Below the pieces are notes generated by a model. It saw only the letters and a list, made by a program, of their open reading frames with translations. It was not told where the DNA came from and ran no database searches. The translations under genes were made by a program, and so were the position numbers. Shown piece by piece: positions 59,987 to 64,000 of a DNA stretch of 64,000 bases (positions within the stretch are counted from its first letter, which is position 1; each line of letters begins with the position of its first letter). Source of the stretch: Trichomonas vaginalis G3 (taxonomy: Eukaryota; Parabasalia; Trichomonadida; Trichomonadidae); assembly GCF_026262505.1 (NCBI RefSeq), contig NC_067208.1:18175962-18239961 (forward strand). The letters are read 5' to 3'.

Positions 59987-61218
59987 GCAATTCTATACCA
60001 TGCGTAAACTGTCATGTAAGGTGGCATGTAGTCTTTACTTTGTCCCGTTGTTTGTGTATATCCTGTAACGCGATGTGTATGGTTTCCATCTCCCTGAGTG
60101 TCACCCAGAAACAATTTATAGCAAACTGAACGTCGTCTTTAACATCATATCCTTTACCTTTTTTCATTGCTGACCAATCCAAAATTTATGCTTATGCCAA
60201 CCTGCTTGAGATGTACTTAAATCTATGTAGTGACTATGTGCAGGTAAATTTTCACCTGAAATCGTTTTACTTCCCCCTGTTTTCCTTTGAAGAGTTTGCA
60301 CAATACAAAAACCTGTCGACTATTTGAGTCCAAGTTCCGAGACCAAGTACTACTTCTGGTCTGGTAGAGTTCATTGACGTGTGTAAATAGAACCTATAGG
60401 ATATAGTGTTTGAAGTATTTCTGTCTTTAACTTTGAAGCTCTTTTTGTCAGCTTTTTTATCATATAAATCTTGAGCAGTGAATTTAACTTTTTTTTCATC
60501 CTCCATGACATAGACATTTTCTACATCTAATGTATCTCATCGTTGTTATGTCTTCTTCCGATGTTAAACCTTGTGGAAAGTTAGGAGGTTTCCAATTTAA
60601 TACATCCCCACCAGTTTCTTCAACCGTTCCTTCAATATTTCTATACCAACAGTTGCGAAGAAATCGTGTGTATGTCCAAACGTCACTTTTCCTGTTTAAG
60701 GTTTCTTGTAAGTTTGTAATATCAGATATGGTATGTGTATGAGTCTTTTTAGAATATTTCTTTGTCAGCTCTTGTCACTTCACTTGACATTTTATTGTCA
60801 ACATATGTTTTGTCAGCTTTGTCATCTAACATTGCTGGTAGTTCATCTACGTCATAGATTATGTGTATGATTTTTTGTGGGTATGTTCTATCTGTCCATG
60901 CGAGAATATAGTCTCTTGTTGCATTCTACATACTCTTTGTCAGCTTTTGTTGTCAATATCTGCCTTCAAAAGAAGTTCATCTATAGGTTTCTCGTTTAAA
61001 TTTTTTGTTGGATTTATACAAACAGTATGGTTCTTACTGTCTTTGAAAACAGAAACTCGTCTGTCATTGGGTTTATCGTCAGTTTTAAGTTTCCTTCTTT
61101 CAATGACTCAGATATCTTAGAATAGTTTGAAAAGTTGTGTTGTGTTCTTATTTAGAGCTTGTACAATGAGTTGTCGGTTGTGTTGTATTTCTCTCATAGA
61201 CGCTGTTTCTTTCGACAT
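59983..61218 (-). pseudogene. Fibre-like attachment protein with tail-collar tip, element 3, broken
   Basis: Starts MSKETASMREIQHNRQLIVQ. The shaft has KADKTYVDNK-type repeats. The tip corresponds to that of element 2 (28717-30574) at roughly 90 percent DNA identity by eye over the last ~350 bases, far closer than any other gene shared by these two families. About eight breaks. Receptor binding is the likely original role. Confidence 0.7.
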
Positions 61219-61234
61219 TTTTATTCTATAAAAT

Positions 61235-62076
61235 ATGCTTTCAATAGAAAAAGAAAATTCTAGAGTTGCTACAACTAAACCATTAGATGAACTTTTTACC
61301 AATGTCGGTCAAAAGTTTGAGACAGAGACCGTAAAGCATGAAGGCTATCGTTTGACTACCCGTTAAGATGGCTAAGAGACCCATCCGTCACAAAAGCTAT
61401 TGGCTTTCGTAGAATGAAGTTCATTTCAGAGCCATACATGGTTTCCCATTTACGGTCGCTTTTGAAATTCGATACTATAACAAAGAGAAACGTACGTATG
61501 AGAAAATATTGAACAGGGAAAACTTTTACAAGTGAATTTGCTTGTAAACTTAGAAACAACTCTTCAAGCTTTTCAAGAAAAAATAAACGATATCTATCTC
61601 GAATATGCAAAACAGTACAACTTGACGAAGGAGAGTACCATCTCGATATTATATATGACAGGAAAAATGCAACTGTTAAAATCAATAGAATAGAAGACCT
61701 TGGAGAAGACGTTTATATTTCTACAAAATATAACAACTTGGCATGGATAGATTTATGAGGATGTTAAATCAGCCTGCAGCATATCCAGTACACCCGAACT
61801 TTTATGAAGCGAAAACCCTAATGGAACATATGAAAATGTTTTCGACTCAGATGCTATTATAGTTCATGCTTCATTTCTGGCGCCCAAAACTCTTTTTTAT
61901 GCTTGGCAAATGACTTTAACGAAAACCTACAAGCTATATAACCACCAAGTGGAAGTATTTCAGACTTTCAAGTATGGTTTACAACAGATGGAAGAAAGAG
62001 AATAGTTCCATTATACCATGCGTTTTACTTAGAACTTAGTCTCATATACAACTACTATCGAACGGTAAAAATATAA
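61235..62076 (+). pseudogene. Second copy of the candidate minor virion protein, broken
   Basis: Starts MLSIEKENSRVATTKPLDEL, compared with MFQVEKQRTNVADTKPLDYI of the gene at 56199-57059. Shares AIGFRRM, a DFQVWFTTDGRKRIVPLYHA stretch and the end FYLELSLIYNYYR. About five breaks. It is diverged from the first copy, so the duplication is old. Confidence 0.6.
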
Positions 62077-62080
62077 TCTT

Positions 62081-62323
62081 TTAATACGGTTGAGGTGTTG
62101 GATTTGGTTGCCAACTAGACTGTGGTGCAGGTTCAGGCTGTTGTATAACAGGAGCTTGTTCTTCTGGTTCAGGGTCTTTAGGTATAATACCAACGAACTG
62201 ACCTACTCTTTTACCAATATTTTTGACTCCGTTCCAAATTCCTCTTCCGACAGATTTTATTCCATTCCATATACCTCTTCCAACATTTCGAAAGAAGTTT
62301 CCTATTCTTCCAAAGAAACCCAT
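62081..62323 (-). CDS. Small cationic amphipathic protein with repeated GRGIWNG motif
   Basis: 80 residues. MGFFGRIGNFFRNVGRGIWN then GIKSVGRGIWNGVKNIGKRV: two or three 11-residue repeats with Phe/Trp/Ile on one face and Arg/Lys on the other. The tail is Pro/Gln/Glu-rich (EPEEQAPVIQQPEPAPQ). Strongly suggestive of a membrane-active peptide. It parallels 5230-5466 and 58603-59010. Confidence 0.6.
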   Translation of the reverse strand: MGFFGRIGNFFRNVGRGIWNGIKSVGRGIWNGVKNIGKRVGQFVGIIPKDPEPEEQAPVIQQPEPAPQSSWQPNPTPQPY

Positions 62324-62341
62324 TTTACTATATGTAAAAAT

Positions 62342-62704
62342 CTAATGTCCGCCTAGTCTCTTACGTTTCCTGTTGAGTTCCATAGCATTCTTTAACTGGA
62401 GCTCATACATTCTGTTTCTCCTCTGGTAGAAAACATATTCTGGGTCAACTCCTGTGTTCGCGTCATCTGCATAAAGTTGTTTATATCCCACTTCAGGGTT
62501 TGTATAAAACTCTTTCCATCTCATATTTGCATACCATGGTGGTAAGCCTAACGCAGCGTCATTTGACATGGCAGTTTGCATTTGTACATCTGTTGGCACT
62601 TGACCATAGTTTGCCATTGCAGTTTGTATTCTAACTTCATTTGGAATATTCTCTGGGTTTGGTTGTCCAGGTTGCTGTGCATTCGCTAAGTTCTGTGCGT
62701 CCAT
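62342..62704 (-). CDS. Unknown virion-type protein, 120 aa
   Basis: MDAQNLANAQQPGQPNPENI, with two similar segments NEVRIQTAMANYGQ and TDVQMQTAMSND, then WYANMRWKEFYTNPEVGYKQ and a basic end (NRKRKRLGGH). Start context ATTAAATG. It is directly upstream of the amphipathic-peptide gene on the same strand (18 bases). No family recognised. Confidence 0.55.
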   Translation of the reverse strand: MDAQNLANAQQPGQPNPENIPNEVRIQTAMANYGQVPTDVQMQTAMSNDAALGLPPWYANMRWKEFYTNPEVGYKQLYADDANTGVDPEYVFYQRRNRMYELQLKNAMELNRKRKRLGGH

Positions 62705-62727
62705 TTAATATTAGATAAAAATATCTC

Positions 62728-62859
62728 TTACGAGTACATATGCTGAACATTTGCAGGCATTGGTTCATCTTCATATTCTCTATATCTTTCTGCCACGTCA
62801 AATAAGTAAATGACACAATGGAAAAAACCTAAAACAAGTAGTCCTATTTCAAACCACAT
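62728..62859 (-). CDS. 43-aa single-pass membrane protein
   Basis: MWFEIGLLVLGFFHCVIYLF is one transmembrane helix at the N-terminus, followed by an acidic tail (DVAERYREYEDEPMP). Start context TAGTAAGTAAATG, as in the 268-aa gene. Its start overlaps the end of the methylase gene by 16 bases. Short, but the context and the hydrophobic segment support it. Confidence 0.5.
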   Translation of the reverse strand: MWFEIGLLVLGFFHCVIYLFDVAERYREYEDEPMPANVQHMYS

Positions 62860-63663
62860 TTACTTACTAGTAAAATTTCTTTGTTATGACACTTTCTCCA
62901 GTTTATAGGACCTCTCTCATATTCTATCTTATCGTATCTAAACTCATAGTCATGTATGTCCTCTAACCATCTCATGACACTTTCCAAACCACTTTTATCG
63001 GATGTAAAGTAAAAGCATGGATGGTTATGTAAAACGTCTAAAGTTTCTAAAGAGTCTCTCAAAGTCCAGTCTACTTGGTATTGAAAATCGTATGTGTTTA
63101 TAGAACGGCGGGTCCACTATAAAGAAAACATTTTCCTTGTTTTTTATATTTTTCATACAACTCTGTCCAATGACATCTCACAAACTCTATACCCTCAGTA
63201 TATTTTTCTATGTTCTCTTTGAAAACATTTGTATAGTTAAGATATAAAACGTTTGACATAAGTGTTTCAATGTCATGAACTCTTATAGAACCACTATACA
63301 ATAGTCTAGAAGATATACTATCCCAGTCAATATACTCTGCTTTTTCAAAACCTCTCTGACAGTATTTTTCTTATCTAATGGTATACGTTCCATCTTACCT
63401 ATAGGTATCTTTTCTTTCAACTCACTCAATATTTTATTTGTGTCTGGTATATGTTTGAGACGGTTCATATAGTTGTCGAAGTCATTGCATATAATCTTTG
63501 AGTCAGGAAATACAGTATGGCACAAATGGGATATATAGAAACTTCCACCGAACAAATCTACAAATGTTAGACCATTCGGTAGTTTCTTAAGTTCTCTCAA
63601 TAGAATATCTTTACATCTACTCTTATTTCCAAAGAAGGGTAACGGTGGTTTTGTGAAATTCAT
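62844..63663 (-). pseudogene. Dam-type (D12 class) DNA adenine methyltransferase, broken
   Basis: Starts MNFTKPPLPFFGNKSRCKDI (TATAAAATG). The class signatures are readable: PLPFFGNKSR, LTFVDLFGGSFYISH (SAM-binding), ICNDFDNYMNR, and DPPF as the catalytic motif IV. The end reads KEILLVSKCGLK. Dam-type enzymes methylate the N6 of adenine, usually in GATC. In a Maverick it could mark element DNA. About three breaks. Confidence 0.75.
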
Positions 63664-63699
63664 TTTATATATATATAATAAAAATGTTTTTACCTGAAA

Positions 63700-64000
63700 A
63701 GTGACAGAAAAGTGACAAAACATGAAAACATATATATTTTGTGAAAAGCTCCTGGAAGACCCGTATATATAAAGACTTCAGATGGAACACATACTTTTTC
63801 AGTAAGGACATATGAGGTGAGATGTCACCTGTTTTCTCACCTCATTTCTCACCCGTTGAATTTTCATGAATTTCTTCGTAAAGACTTTGTTGAGACTTCT
63901 TCGTAAAGACTTTGTTGAGATTTCTTCGTAAATGAGTGTAAATGACCCAAAAATATATTTTAGGGTAGAAGGGTATATCTAACCTCTTTTTAACCTCTTT
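63700..64000 (-). repeat. Right terminal repeat zone of element 3 (cut by the window end)
   Basis: Bases 63870-64000 are the reverse complement of the inner left zone (41600-41745): TTCTTCGTAAAGACTTTGTT units, GAGTGTAAATGACCC, then AATATATTTTAGGGTAGAAG. Bases 63795-63812 repeat, inverted, the ACATACTTTTTCAGTAAGG word found at 54050. The rest lies beyond the window. Confidence 0.75.

Larger units (their letters stand above)
40830..64000. mobile_element. Maverick/Polinton element 3 (>23 kb), different family; right end outside the window
   Basis: Both ends carry the same repeats in opposite orientation: AATATATTTTAGGGTAGAAG and 25-bp TCTCAACAAAGTCTTTACG units at 41000-41750, and their reverse complement at about 63850-64000. 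Inside are capsid, packaging ATPase, SF3 helicase, integrase, fibre, KilA-N genes, HNH endonuclease, Dam methylase and small amphipathic proteins. No polymerase B was recognised. At the protein level the capsid is only distantly like elements 1 and 2. The element is broken, with about twenty breaks, and is older or more decayed than elements 1 and 2. The left boundary is uncertain by tens of bases. Confidence 0.8.

Overview
The window looks like a parabasalid genome, most probably Trichomonas vaginalis or a close relative. The DNA is very AT-rich, genes are intronless with very short leaders, and many starts carry a TCA-Y-W-like initiator a few bases before ATG. The left edge holds the end of a BspA-like leucine-rich surface protein gene and two copies of a seven-helix membrane protein gene. 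Most of the rest consists of three Maverick/Polinton elements. The species call is an inference from these features and from the known abundance of Mavericks in Trichomonas.

Layout. 1-3941 is host DNA: the BspA-like gene end, one intact 7TM gene, one 7TM paralogue with two in-frame TGA codons, and about 1.1 kb of empty AT-rich DNA. 3942-20576 is element 1, with 205-bp terminal inverted repeats (TIRs) that look identical and a 6-bp target-site duplication (CAGAAT). 20583-20964 is a short host spacer. 20965 to about 37603 is element 2, a sister copy of the same family with a different 0.56-kb gene-bearing TIR. 37604-40830 is host or intergenic DNA with a satellite of about 13 copies of a ~120-bp unit (38490-40135). 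About 40830 to beyond 64000 is element 3, a distantly related Maverick family whose right end runs out of the window.

How the genes work together. Elements 1 and 2 share a virion module (major capsid protein, packaging ATPase, two small cationic amphipathic proteins, several unknown virion-type proteins), a replication module (AEP primase/SF3-type helicase; protein-primed DNA polymerase B in element 1) and a retroviral-type integrase. Element 2 alone has a block with a candidate minor capsid protein and a trimeric-fibre-like gene ending in a phage tail-collar domain. Element 3 has its own divergent versions of capsid, ATPase, helicase, integrase and fibre. It adds KilA-N genes, an HNH endonuclease and a Dam-type methylase, and shows no recognisable polymerase B. 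All three elements look broken as units (about ten breaks in element 1, somewhat fewer in element 2, about twenty in element 3), although many single genes are open.

Most notable observations: (i) the primase-helicase cassette lies between inverted tandem-repeat arrays and points opposite ways in elements 1 and 2; (ii) tiny GC-rich double-hairpin elements of about 27-30 bp are scattered through elements 1 and 2, some present in one copy and absent at the matching site in the other, including a clean in-frame 27-bp insertion; (iii) the fibre tip is nearly identical between element 2 and the otherwise very different element 3, which suggests exchange of the attachment gene; (iv) several small proteins are conserved across the two families and have no assigned function.
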